DNA of 64,000 nucleotides from NCBI GenBank assembly GCA_964463485.1, contig CAYXDO010000051.1, positions 1 to 64,000 of the forward strand, in the 5' to 3' direction. This DNA comes from CAYXDO01 sp964463485 (GTDB lineage: Bacteria > Myxococcota > Kuafuiibacteriia > Kuafuiibacteriales > Kuafuiibacteriaceae). Shown piece after piece: positions 42,957 through 51,466 of the stretch. The position numbers and the translations under genes were made by a program. The notes under the pieces were generated by a model. It saw only the letters and a program-made list of their open reading frames with translations. It was not told the DNA's origin and made no database searches. Positions within the stretch are counted from its first letter, which is position 1. Each line of letters opens with the position of its first letter.

Positions 42957-43907
42957 TTACGGGGCGATGGAGACCCAGCTCTGGTGGATGAGGAGGAGGG
43001 ACGTCGCGCCGACGACGATCCACAGCAGCACTCCTTGAATCAATGGCCGCAGGCCTACTCTCCGAAGGCTCGCCATGGACATGTCCGCGCCGATCAAGAA
43101 CAGCGTGACGGTGAGGCCGACCTTTCCGGCGGAGGACAGCAGCCGATAGAGGGAGGCTCCCGCGGGCAAGTAGCTATTGAGCACGGCCGCGCCGACGAAC
43201 GCGGCGATGAACCAGGGCCATTTGATCCGCGCTTTCGATCGCTCCGCTCGATGGCCTCTCGCGTGGAGCGTCGCGGCCATGAGTGTCAGGGGGACGATCC
43301 AGAGCGCGCGGGCCAGCTTCACGGTCGTGGCCACGGTGAGCGCGTCGGGTCCGTACTTGGCTCCGGCACCGACCACGGAGCTGGTGTCGTGAATGGCCAG
43401 GGCCGCCCACAATCCGAACTGGCTCTCGGTGAGCCCCACCGCGTGACCAAGGACGGGAAAGACGATGAGTCCGACGGCATTGAGTAGAAAGACCGTTCCG
43501 ACCGACACGGAGACTTCTTCGTCGGTGGCTTCGACGACCGGGGCGACCGCGGCGATGGCGCTGCCTCCGCAGATGGCGGTTCCGACCGAGATGAGGAACG
43601 AAGCCCGATGAGGGACGCGCATGGCGCGCCCGAGCAAGTCGCCGACCCCGAGCGCGAAGGCGATCCCGAGGAGAGTATACAAGAAGCCGGAGCGTCCGGC
43701 CTCGAGGACCTTGTCGAGGTTCATGGCGAAGCCGAGCGCGACCACCGACGCTTGGAGCAAGATCTTCGAAGCTCGTTTGGACTCGGACGAATAGGGATGG
43801 CGTCCAAAGATCCCGAAGGCGACCCCTAGGCTGAGTGCGATGGGGGCGGACATCCAAGGAGCAGGAAAAGCGACCAAGACCAGGAGAAGGAAGAATACGA
43901 GCTTCAA
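42957..43907 (-). CDS. YeiH-family putative sulfate exporter
   Basis: A 316-aa inner-membrane protein with about ten hydrophobic segments. Typical family motifs: SKRASKILLQASVVALGFAMNL, LISVGTAICGGSAIAAVAPVVEATDEEVSVSVGTVFLLNAVGLIVFPVLGH and AIHDTSSVVGAGAKYGPDAL. The family (UPF0324, YeiH) is annotated as a sulfate exporter in only a few species, so the substrate is uncertain. The APS/PAPS enzyme gene for sulfate activation is 13 kb away. Confidence 0.9.
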   Translation of the reverse strand: MKLVFFLLLVLVAFPAPWMSAPIALSLGVAFGIFGRHPYSSESKRASKILLQASVVALGFAMNLDKVLEAGRSGFLYTLLGIAFALGVGDLLGRAMRVPHRASFLISVGTAICGGSAIAAVAPVVEATDEEVSVSVGTVFLLNAVGLIVFPVLGHAVGLTESQFGLWAALAIHDTSSVVGAGAKYGPDALTVATTVKLARALWIVPLTLMAATLHARGHRAERSKARIKWPWFIAAFVGAAVLNSYLPAGASLYRLLSSAGKVGLTVTLFLIGADMSMASLRRVGLRPLIQGVLLWIVVGATSLLLIHQSWVSIAP

Positions 43908-43999
43908 GGGTCTAGACTCCGCGCCGAGGCTCCCGAGCTTCGGGGGACCGAATGGAGGGAAGAGCGACGCATTGAGGTGCTTGGTGGTTCAGGAGCTGC

Positions 44000-44887
44000 T
44001 CAACCGAACCGGCGGATCCTCGTTCGGAGATCTTCGATGTAACCTCCGCCGAACAGCGAGGCATGGTTGGCGACGTGGTAGAGCTGGTAGATCGGGTTGC
44101 GATCTTTCCAGCCTGCGGCGAGCGGCCGCGACTCATGATAGGCGTCGTAAACGACGGGCGAGAACCCACCGAAGAGTGTCATCATTCCGAGCTCCGCTTC
44201 GCGGTGTGAGTAGGAGGCCGAGGGGTCGACCAGCGCGGCCTCGCCGCCCTCGGCGGGCAGCGCGTTGCCGCTCCACAAGTCTCCGTGGATCAGCGCGGGC
44301 GGCTCGCTCGATTCGAGCAGTTGGGGCAGCCTACCGAGGAGTCGATCGAAGAGCGCGATGTCAGTCGTCGTTAGGAGGTCGCGATCTCTGAGTCGTCGTG
44401 TCAGGGCCCCGAGCCGCGAGTCGCGAAAGAATTCGACCCAGGTCGGGGTCCACGGATTGGGTTGAGGTGTCGCGCCGCAGTAAGTGGTGCATTCGAAGCC
44501 AAATTGCTGCGCGGACGCTCCGTGGAGCTCCGCGAGGCCGCGGCCCAGGGCCTCCTCGAAGGTGCGGTGAGTTGCATTGCCGGGCCGAACCCAGTCCATC
44601 ACCAAGTAGCCGGGTCGACCGTCGCTTGGATCCCGCGCCGCCACTGGTCGGGGAATCAGCAGCGAGGAGCACGCCTGGAAAAGCGCGGTGAGACTTCGAG
44701 CCTCCGAGGAGAGCATCGTGCTTCGGTCGTCCGTGGTGGTCTTGGCGAAGAAGGTCCCCGCGTTGGTTTGCAGGCGAAAAGTCGAGCCGAAGGACCCGCC
44801 GCCGGAGGGTTGGACGGCGACTTTCTCGACCGCCACGCCGAGGCTGTCGGAGAGGATTTTCGGCCAATTCAGGTCTGATTGGTTCAC
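44000..44887 (-). CDS. Fructosamine kinase family protein
   Basis: 295 aa from GTG at 44887, which overlaps the stop of the GDPD gene (GTGA). The protein kinase-like fold of fructosamine-3-kinase: GGSFGSTFRLQTNAGTFFAKTT (ATP-binding), GYLVMDWV, ALIHGDLWSGNAL and ALVDPSASYSHREAELGMMTLFGGF (catalytic HGDLWsGN and DPa). It phosphorylates sugar-amino adducts to help reverse protein glycation. The frame runs 90 codons upstream, but that part is antisense to the GDPD gene and not coding. Confidence 0.92.
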   Translation of the reverse strand: MNQSDLNWPKILSDSLGVAVEKVAVQPSGGGSFGSTFRLQTNAGTFFAKTTTDDRSTMLSSEARSLTALFQACSSLLIPRPVAARDPSDGRPGYLVMDWVRPGNATHRTFEEALGRGLAELHGASAQQFGFECTTYCGATPQPNPWTPTWVEFFRDSRLGALTRRLRDRDLLTTTDIALFDRLLGRLPQLLESSEPPALIHGDLWSGNALPAEGGEAALVDPSASYSHREAELGMMTLFGGFSPVVYDAYHESRPLAAGWKDRNPIYQLYHVANHASLFGGGYIEDLRTRIRRFG

Positions 44888-45798
44888 GGATCCGTTCCCG
44901 ACTTTCCGTTGGGCTTCTCTTTCGACTCTGCCCGCATCAGCCGAGGCGTCGTCGGTGACTCGGTGGCCCTCAGCACCGCAGGGGTCTCGGTGACGGGTTG
45001 TCTGGTGATTTCCGTGCGGGTCTCGAGGGCCCGATCCGGGCGGTCCGTGATGATGACGTCGACCCCGAGCTTCATGAGTTTTCGCATGCGTCGCGGTCGG
45101 TTCACCGTCCAGGCTCCGAACGAAACGCGGGAAGCGCCGAGGACGTCGACGCATTTTCGGTCGAGGCCGCCATGATTCAAACCCATGAACAAGATTCCCT
45201 CCTCGGGGAGCTCCTTGGCGAGCCGTTTGATGGCTTCGATGCCGCGAATGGGTCCGGCCGGTCGCCGAAAGAGGAGGCCAGCGCGTGCGGTCGGGGTGAG
45301 TGCGGCCACGAGGCGCGCAGACTCTCGATCGAAGGACATGATCGTGGCGCGCGGCAGGAGTTGTTTCTCACGCAAGATGTCGACGACCGCCGCCTCGAGC
45401 CCGTGATACCGGCGCTTTCTCTCCCGTTTGAGCTCGATGAGGAGGCCGATCTTGGACTCTCGGACCACTTCGAGCACCTGGGCGAGCGTCGGGATCCCTT
45501 CTTCGAGCGGCCGTTTCTTTTTTCCCAGCAAGCGAAGCTCGCTGAGCTCTGCTTCGAGCCACGAGCTCACGCGACCGCGACCGGTGGTGGTGCGTTTGAG
45601 AGTTGGGTCGTGGATCACGACGGGTACGCCGTCCGCGGAGCTGTGGACGTCGAGCTCGATGAGGTCGGCGCCGAGCTCCACCGCTTTGGCGAAGGCGCTC
45701 AGAGCGTTTTCTGGCCAAAGTCCCGCGCCGCCGCGGTGGGCCGCGATCAGCGGCTGGCGCGGGCGAAGTGGAGCTTCGTCGCCTCCGCTCTCGTCCAT
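44884..45798 (-). CDS. Glycerophosphodiester phosphodiesterase
   Basis: 304 aa from ATG at 45798 (GTG at 45804 also possible). GDPD motifs: IAAHRGGAGLWPENALSAFAKAVELGADLIELDVHSSADGVPVVIHDPTLKRTTTG, LIELKRE and a late GAWTVNRPRRMRKLMKLGVDVIITDRPD. It has no signal peptide, so it probably acts in the cytoplasm on glycerophosphodiesters. The C-terminal 35 residues are polar (TETPAVLRATESP) and extra to the family. Leads a two-gene operon with the fructosamine kinase. Confidence 0.93.
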   Translation of the reverse strand: MDESGGDEAPLRPRQPLIAAHRGGAGLWPENALSAFAKAVELGADLIELDVHSSADGVPVVIHDPTLKRTTTGRGRVSSWLEAELSELRLLGKKKRPLEEGIPTLAQVLEVVRESKIGLLIELKRERKRRYHGLEAAVVDILREKQLLPRATIMSFDRESARLVAALTPTARAGLLFRRPAGPIRGIEAIKRLAKELPEEGILFMGLNHGGLDRKCVDVLGASRVSFGAWTVNRPRRMRKLMKLGVDVIITDRPDRALETRTEITRQPVTETPAVLRATESPTTPRLMRAESKEKPNGKSGTDP

Positions 45799-45880
45799 GA
45801 TCACAGAATCGGCATGGAGGCCAAAGAGCGCAAGCAGGCGTTCAGGTAAGCGGCTTGTGCAGGCTGAACGGCTACGCGTT

Positions 45881-46414
45881 TCAGCGCTCGGGTCGGACAG
45901 GGGCGAAACGGAGCCGCAGGGCCTCCACGACGGCCCGATCGAGACGGGCGGGTAGGAAGCTCTCGGCGAAGGTTCGCCCCTTGGTCACGCCGATGAAGCC
46001 GATGGCGGCGAGCGCGACGATCGTCATGACGACGTTCTGCCAGGAGTTGAGAGCCCACGCGATGGGTCCGAAAGTCTCCTTCTCAGACACGGGCCACAGA
46101 TAAACGATGGGCCAGGCCGGTCCGCTTCCGAACAGGTCGGTGAGGAGGTGGACGTGAAAGGCGAGGAAGGCCGAGGCGGCCGTCGTGCTGCGCTTCACCG
46201 CGGCGGCTCCGGCCGCGGCCGACACGACGAGGGCCGCGAAGAGCCCGTGCGCCAGCACGTGGTGCCATTTCCCGTACGCCTCCAAGCCGAAGAGAATGGA
46301 GGCGGCGTCGATGTCGGGCGCCATACCCGCCCAGGCGACGAGGATCCGATCGCGCCGGTCGGGTAAGCGGTGACCGCACAACCACGAGAGCGCGAGGTGA
46401 CTTGCTGGGTGCAT
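45881..46414 (-). CDS. YdjM/DUF457-like membrane-bound hydrolase
   Basis: A 177-aa membrane protein starting MHPASHLALSWLCGHRL, with GMAPDIDAASILFGLEAYGKWHHVLAHGLFAAL and FLAFHVHLLTDLFGSGP: the His/Asp pattern (HxxS..., PDID, H..HG, H..hD) of LexA-binding or metal-dependent membrane hydrolases of the DUF457/YdjM group. Three or four hydrophobic segments. Biochemical activity is not established for the family. Divergent from the kinase operon. Confidence 0.75.
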   Translation of the reverse strand: MHPASHLALSWLCGHRLPDRRDRILVAWAGMAPDIDAASILFGLEAYGKWHHVLAHGLFAALVVSAAAGAAAVKRSTTAASAFLAFHVHLLTDLFGSGPAWPIVYLWPVSEKETFGPIAWALNSWQNVVMTIVALAAIGFIGVTKGRTFAESFLPARLDRAVVEALRLRFAPVRPER

Positions 46415-46545
46415 CGCGCTTCAGCATAGCGCTCGTCGAGAATCGCGGGATCCCCACGAGTGGTCTCGAGCGCGAGCAGGCTCTTTTCCTGGCCTCCGTG
46501 GTTTCGCCTGACGCATTCCTTGCGGACCTGGTACAAGATGGCTGG

Positions 46546-48453
46546 ATGTCGGAAGGAACCGACGACGACGATGACCGGCCAGACCCCCTGATGGGTCGGT
46601 TGCTCGGCGGGAAGTTTCGAGTGGACTCGTTCCTCGGGGCCGGAGCGATCGGTCGGGTGTATCGGGCCGAGCACGTGGCGCTGGGCAAGCGTGTCGCGGT
46701 CAAGGTCCTGAAGACCCAGAGCGACAAGAAGAGAGCGCTGCGATTCAAGGCTGAGGCGCGCGCGGCCAGCCGATTCGAGCACCCTCACAGCGTGCAGATC
46801 CTCGATTTCGGCGAAGACGAGTCGGGTGGGTTGCTGTTCATCGCGATGGAATATTTGGAGGGAGAGGATCTTCAGAACGTCTTCGAGCGAGAGGGTTCTC
46901 TCGACCCAATTCGTGCATGCAGAATTTCGATTCAGGTCCTCTCTGCACTCGGGGCGGCTCACAAGGAAGGGGTGATTCACCGCGACATCAAGCCCGCCAA
47001 CGTCATGTTGGTGAACAAACGAACGGACGAGGGCGTCCTCCGAGATTATGTCAAGGTCCTCGATTTCGGGCTCGCGAAGATCATCCTGTCGGCGGAGGAA
47101 TCGGGGAGCGGTCCACTGACTCAGCAAGGCGCGGTCTTCGGGACGCCTTCGTACATGTCGCCGGAGCAAGCGAGGGGTGAGCCGCTCGATGCGAGGTCTG
47201 ACCTGTACTCATGCGGAATCGTACTCTACAAGGCGCTCGTCGGGCGAGTGCCGTTCGCCGCTGACACTCCTTGGGGAGTACTCCAGAAACACATCGCAGA
47301 GGAGCCATTGTCTCCGCGGGTGATTCAGCCGGAGCTCGATCCTGGGCTCGTCGAAGTGGTGATGAAGGCGCTGACGAAGAAGCGAGACGATCGGTACGAG
47401 AATGCACGCCAGATGCGGGAGGCGCTGGAGGCGGTCATTCGGCGGCTCGAAGGCACGTACGAAATCCCGGCCAACTACGACTTGAGCACGGAGGGTTCCG
47501 AGCTCCACACTCAGACCGCGGCTCGGTCGGTCGATGAAGACGCGATCCTCACCGTTCCGATGCCGAAACCAGCGAGGCCCCAGGGCTCGGGCGAAGCGCC
47601 CCCGGCGAGCCCTATGGCGACGAGCTCGCTCTTGCCCGAAGACTTGGGGCCGAGGACGGTGCTGGCGGCGCCTTCGAGTGTTCCGAGGACCGCCATCGTG
47701 CTCGGTGCTTCTGCGATCGTGTTGAGTTTGGGGCTTGGAGCGTTCTTGGTATGGGATAGACTTCGTCCGGCACCGATGGCCGACCAAGAGGCTCCAGCGA
47801 CACCGGTGGCAACGGAGGCAGCGGCGCAGGCGGTCTCGGAGGTCCCGGAGGCCCCGCCGACAGACTCACCCCGGCCTGGGGTCGAGCTTCGACCTGAATT
47901 CCCTGCGGAGCGGAGCAAGCCCAAAGTCGAAGTCAAGACTCTCCCTCCGAGGGCTTCGGACTCGAGGAACGGTCCGACGAAGGTCGTCGTGGCGCCCTCG
48001 CCCTCGCTGGCGCGGCCCGAGCCGGTTCCGAGCGTGCCTGAGGTGTCTCCGAAGCCTTTGGCACCGGAAGGCTCCCTGACCCCGACCGTCGAGCGCGCGG
48101 CGGAGCAGCCGAAAACGCGCTCGGTGGTCGCTCGATTCGCGGAGGTCAACGTCACCGGCGGCCTCGCCCGCATGCGGGTCGCTTCCGAGCTCGAACGGCG
48201 TCAGCTCGAGCCCGCTCGTGTGTGCCTCGCCGAGGTCGCGAAGAAGAAAGCTGCCGCGCTTTCGGGTAGCATCCCCGTCCGTGCTCGGATCGACAACCGC
48301 GGCCGCCTCACCGATCTGCGGATCGACGACGGGGCCGCAAGAGGGGCTGGCCCGTGTCTCGCCCAGGCGTTCGAGAACGCCCGGCTTCCGATTCCCGACA
48401 CCGGCGATGCCATGCTCACCTTTGCGATTGCTTTTGGTATCGAGGAGCTCTGA
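46546..48453 (+). CDS. Membrane Ser/Thr protein kinase with Cys-pair C-terminal domain
   Basis: 635 aa from ATG at 46546 (the frame extends 48 codons upstream but starts with GTG-poor sequence). Kinase domain: GRLLGGKFRVDSFLGAGAIGRVYRAEH, AVKVLK, VIHRDIKPANVML, KVLDFGLAKI and SYMSPEQARG, so all catalytic residues are present. A transmembrane helix (VLGASAIVLSLGLGAFLVW) follows near residue 390. The extracytoplasmic region is Pro/Glu-rich and ends in a domain with LARMRVASELERRQLEPARVCLAEVAKK..SGSIPVRARIDNRGRL..GPCLAQAFENARLPIPDTG, typical of myxobacterial AgmX/PglI-like tails. It begins a six-gene operon (next start 3 bases after its stop). Confidence 0.9.
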   Translation: MSEGTDDDDDRPDPLMGRLLGGKFRVDSFLGAGAIGRVYRAEHVALGKRVAVKVLKTQSDKKRALRFKAEARAASRFEHPHSVQILDFGEDESGGLLFIAMEYLEGEDLQNVFEREGSLDPIRACRISIQVLSALGAAHKEGVIHRDIKPANVMLVNKRTDEGVLRDYVKVLDFGLAKIILSAEESGSGPLTQQGAVFGTPSYMSPEQARGEPLDARSDLYSCGIVLYKALVGRVPFAADTPWGVLQKHIAEEPLSPRVIQPELDPGLVEVVMKALTKKRDDRYENARQMREALEAVIRRLEGTYEIPANYDLSTEGSELHTQTAARSVDEDAILTVPMPKPARPQGSGEAPPASPMATSSLLPEDLGPRTVLAAPSSVPRTAIVLGASAIVLSLGLGAFLVWDRLRPAPMADQEAPATPVATEAAAQAVSEVPEAPPTDSPRPGVELRPEFPAERSKPKVEVKTLPPRASDSRNGPTKVVVAPSPSLARPEPVPSVPEVSPKPLAPEGSLTPTVERAAEQPKTRSVVARFAEVNVTGGLARMRVASELERRQLEPARVCLAEVAKKKAAALSGSIPVRARIDNRGRLTDLRIDDGAARGAGPCLAQAFENARLPIPDTGDAMLTFAIAFGIEEL

Positions 48454-48456
48454 ACC

Positions 48457-49458
48457 GTGTTGAAAAGAATTTTGTGGGTTTGCGCGATCTTCGCGAGCGC
48501 CTGTCTGGAGCCCCCGGAAGAGAGTATCGATCCGTCGCGGGTCTTCGTCGACCCGAGCCAGCCAGGGGTGCAGGTGGAAGACGACCCGCTGCTCGGACCC
48601 AAGGTCGATCTCTTTCCGGCGTCCGTCGCCCACCTTGGTGGGTTCGCGGACGGTGGGTCGATTCGTTATTTCAACGTCGGCGGTCCCAATCCGACCTTCA
48701 TCGCGCCCTACTATGTCCTGATTGGGACCGACGGAGCCCAGCTCGGCAGACCCATCATCGACGTGATCCCGGGAGACACCGGCTACACACCCTGGTGGCG
48801 ACGAGTGGTGGTTCGAGCCACTACCAAATACGGCGGAGAAAAGCTGGGTTCGAGGCAAGCCATCGAGCTCGCCGCAGAGCTCGGGCTCGTGGAGCCCACG
48901 CTCGAAGCCACGGACCAAGTCATCGATGCGCCGGTCGTTCACCGTGATGCCCGGGTGCCGGTGGGTTCCGGTCAAGTCGTGGAGCCGACCGAAGTTTGGT
49001 ATCGAAATCAGATCGCCCACTGGGTCATTTTTCCGAATCCGACGACCGTCCCGGTCGATCGGCGAGAGATGCCCGCGTTTCCCGTTTACGTATTCCAGCG
49101 CATCAACGAGGGGGCGCCGCTGTATGAGTTCCTCTCCGGCGTAGACATCACGGGGGACGGCGTGCTCGATGCGTCGAACAACGTGTTCGCGTCGGGTCTC
49201 GGGGGCAGCGACTACTCGCCGCTCTGGTTCGGCGTGATCGTGAGGACGTCTTCGACGTACCCGTCGATCGACACCGCGGGCGGCCCGCCGGGTTTCACGC
49301 GGGAGTCTGATTTCGTGGGTGGTTGTCCGGAAGGTACTACCGCGGCCACTACGGCCTCGTGTGATTTCGCGCCGAAATCGCCGTGGGTGAAAGCCATCGT
49401 TCCTGTCCCTTCTCTTCTGATCAATTGTCCCATTCAAACCGAGGAAGGGAAGCTGTGA
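48457..49458 (+). CDS. Lipoprotein of unknown function
   Basis: 333 aa from GTG. Lipoprotein signal MLKRILWVCAIFASAC (lipobox ASAC). The mature part contains ARVPVGSGQVVEPTEVWYRNQIAHWVIFPNPTTVPVDRREMPAFPVYVF and GVDITGDGVLDASNNVFASGL. The DxDxDGxxD-like stretch may bind calcium. No family recognised. It sits between a kinase gene and the cytochrome genes, with 3-bp and overlapping junctions, so it is likely part of the same exported complex. Confidence 0.6.
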   Translation: MLKRILWVCAIFASACLEPPEESIDPSRVFVDPSQPGVQVEDDPLLGPKVDLFPASVAHLGGFADGGSIRYFNVGGPNPTFIAPYYVLIGTDGAQLGRPIIDVIPGDTGYTPWWRRVVVRATTKYGGEKLGSRQAIELAAELGLVEPTLEATDQVIDAPVVHRDARVPVGSGQVVEPTEVWYRNQIAHWVIFPNPTTVPVDRREMPAFPVYVFQRINEGAPLYEFLSGVDITGDGVLDASNNVFASGLGGSDYSPLWFGVIVRTSSTYPSIDTAGGPPGFTRESDFVGGCPEGTTAATTASCDFAPKSPWVKAIVPVPSLLINCPIQTEEGKL

Positions 49459-49925
49459 AGCATTTGTCGCTCCGAGTACGAGCCGTGCTCCTCGGCTGCT
49501 CGCTTTTTTCCTGTGACGTTGGTCCGTTCGATCCCGAGGTCGGGGCGCCGGTGCGCGAGCGTTGCGCGAACTCGGACAGTGATCCGGACACGAAGGTCTC
49601 CTTCAAGGCGGATGTTCTTCCGATCTTCAAGGGCCAAGCGGGTCCGGTCGGCTGCGGTTGTCATCAGCCCACCAACCCGCGTCCGATCGGGCTCGAGCAG
49701 GCCGGGCTCGACCTATCGACTTTCGACGGCGTGATGGCGGGCGGGGTCAACAGCCGCGGAAAGACGGTGATTCCGGGTGCTCCTTGTGAAAGTGTGTTGG
49801 TGCAGAAGATCAGCGCGGGCCCACCGTTTGGAGCGCAGATGCCGTTCGATGGGCCTCCCTTCTTGGGTGACGCGGACCGGCAGCTGATTTCGGATTGGAT
49901 CGTCGAGGGAGCGAAGAATGAGTAG
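49455..49925 (+). CDS. Lipoprotein with cytochrome-like domain, CxCH in place of CxxCH
   Basis: 156 aa from GTG at 49455, overlapping the previous stop (GTGA). Lipoprotein signal ending LFSC. The domain looks like the PSCyt1-type c-type cytochrome region (VSFKADVLPIFKGQ...NPRPIGLEQAGLDLSTFDGVMAGG, ...IPGAPCESVLVQKISAGPPFGAQMPFDGPPFLGDADRQLISDWI), which normally carries CxxCH. Here the heme motif reads GCGCHQP, that is CxCH, with one residue fewer between the cysteines. Heme attachment is therefore uncertain. Overlaps the next gene by 8 bases. Confidence 0.65.
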   Translation: MKHLSLRVRAVLLGCSLFSCDVGPFDPEVGAPVRERCANSDSDPDTKVSFKADVLPIFKGQAGPVGCGCHQPTNPRPIGLEQAGLDLSTFDGVMAGGVNSRGKTVIPGAPCESVLVQKISAGPPFGAQMPFDGPPFLGDADRQLISDWIVEGAKNE

Positions 49926-50328
49926 GCGGTCCTGGCGCCCTGGCGAATCTTCCGTCGGAGCTCGAGCCGAACGACGATCGGTGAAGTCGCTCCGGCGGGG
50001 GCTTTGTTGTTTGCTGTTGGTGTCGGTGAGCGCGTGTTTCGGTCCGGCGGGAGCGCGAGGGGGGCTCAGCTCGGAGCAGATCGCGGCGCTTCCGGCCGAC
50101 GTCAACGAGGCTTACGAGGTCTTCGCGCGCAAATGTTCGCGTTGCCATTCGCTGTCCCGTCCGCTGAGCGCGCAGGTCGACGACATGGATCACTGGCGTC
50201 GTTATGTCGCGCGCATGCGCCGCCACCCGGGCTCGAGCATCACCGCGGAAGAGGGTGAGGTGATCCTCAGATTCCTGGCCTTCTACGTGAACGAGCGGAA
50301 GAGCGACGCGTCGAAGGAGGCCCCATGA
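49918..50328 (+). CDS. Monoheme c-type cytochrome-like lipoprotein
   Basis: 136 aa from ATG at 49918 (GTG at 49981 is an alternative that starts close to the signal). Signal LCCLLLVSVSAC with lipobox VSAC. The mature protein has NEAYEVFARKCSRCHSLSRPLSA, a canonical CxxCH heme-binding motif, and then HWRRYVARMRRHPGSSITAEEGEVILRFLAFY, where a Met may be the distal ligand. It overlaps its neighbours on both sides (8 bases and ATGA), so it is tightly coupled with the upstream cytochrome-like and downstream porin-like genes. Confidence 0.82.
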   Translation: MSRRSWRPGESSVGARAERRSVKSLRRGLCCLLLVSVSACFGPAGARGGLSSEQIAALPADVNEAYEVFARKCSRCHSLSRPLSAQVDDMDHWRRYVARMRRHPGSSITAEEGEVILRFLAFYVNERKSDASKEAP

Positions 50329-51464
50329 AGGCCGGGCGCGGGTTGTTCGCGTTGGCGTCGACGCTGGGTATGGCGCTTCCAGCGGCGGCGCAGGACATCG
50401 AGCGGAACTTCGCGGGCTCCGCGCAGCTCGACTACCTCGCCATTCCGTCGACGATCCCGTCGCGCGGGCTCACGTTCGATGGGTTCACTACGGAGCTCGC
50501 CATCAAGCTCGCGGTGGACTTCTCCGACCACGTCTCGGCCAACGTGAAGATCTGTTACGGTTGCCACGGCTTCGAGACCGACATGGCCTTCATAGACATG
50601 CGCGTGGCCGACGAGCTCAACTTTCGAATTGGTCGTATGAACGCGGCCTTCGGTGACTTTCCGCTCAGGCACGACCCGGCGAACCACAAGACCAACAGCA
50701 AGCCCCTCCCGTACGACATGGGTCGCATGTTGAGGCTTCGCGAGTGGAACATGAGTGTGATGCCGTCGCCCTACGTAGACAACGGGCTCGAGGTGAACGG
50801 GACGCGCTGGTTCGGAGAAGACGTGCAGCTCGACTACGCCGCCTACGTCGTCTCCGGATTCAAAGGCAACGATGCCGGGCTCGATCTCGATTTCATTCAG
50901 AGCCGCTCTGGTTCGCTGTATTACGTCGACAACAACTCGGAGCCCGCGGTGGGCGGCCGGATCGCGCTGACCGTCGTGGCGGGAGAGGACGTCAACGCCA
51001 CCGCCGGTATTTCGGCGACCTACGGGCACTATGATCCGTCCGGTGAGCTCGAGTATCTGATCGCTGGTGCGGACCTCTATCTGAGGCTCGCTGACCTGAA
51101 CTTTCGGGCCGAATATTTGATCCGAAAAACCGAGTACGCGGTCGGCCCCGAACCCACCGAACGGTTCAGATACGCCTTCGACCTCGAGAACAACTTCTTC
51201 AGCAAAGATGGCTTTTACGTCGAAGCGGAGTATCCCCTCGGAGATGGGTTCGATCTGATCGGGCGCTTCGATGGCCTTCGCCGCAACGGGAACGTTCCGT
51301 CGTCGTCGCCGCTGAGTCGTCGGAGCGCGGTGCTTCGTTACACTCTCGGAGTCAACATACAGGTGGAGCGCGGCATGCGCCTCAAACTCTCCGGGGAAGC
51401 CTGGGATTTTTCTGATTTTGACGATGAGATCGCGGCCCATGTTGGTGTAGTCGCGAACTTCTGA
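50325..51464 (+). CDS. Porin-like outer-membrane protein containing a CxxCH motif
   Basis: A 379-aa protein. Signal peptide MKAGRGLFALASTLGMALPAAA. The mature part is built of amphipathic beta strands (TELAIKLAVDFSDHVSANVKICYGCHGFETDMAFIDMRVAD, LNFRIGRMNAAFGDFP, VNGTRWFGEDVQLDYAAYVV) and ends with a Phe in HVGVVANF, the outer-membrane barrel C-terminal signature. A CxxCH (CYGCH) lies near residue 80, which in such a barrel would be notable for heme binding. Co-transcribed with two cytochromes, so it may be the channel of a porin-cytochrome electron conduit. Confidence 0.7.
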   Translation: MKAGRGLFALASTLGMALPAAAQDIERNFAGSAQLDYLAIPSTIPSRGLTFDGFTTELAIKLAVDFSDHVSANVKICYGCHGFETDMAFIDMRVADELNFRIGRMNAAFGDFPLRHDPANHKTNSKPLPYDMGRMLRLREWNMSVMPSPYVDNGLEVNGTRWFGEDVQLDYAAYVVSGFKGNDAGLDLDFIQSRSGSLYYVDNNSEPAVGGRIALTVVAGEDVNATAGISATYGHYDPSGELEYLIAGADLYLRLADLNFRAEYLIRKTEYAVGPEPTERFRYAFDLENNFFSKDGFYVEAEYPLGDGFDLIGRFDGLRRNGNVPSSSPLSRRSAVLRYTLGVNIQVERGMRLKLSGEAWDFSDFDDEIAAHVGVVANF

Positions 51465-51466
51465 AC

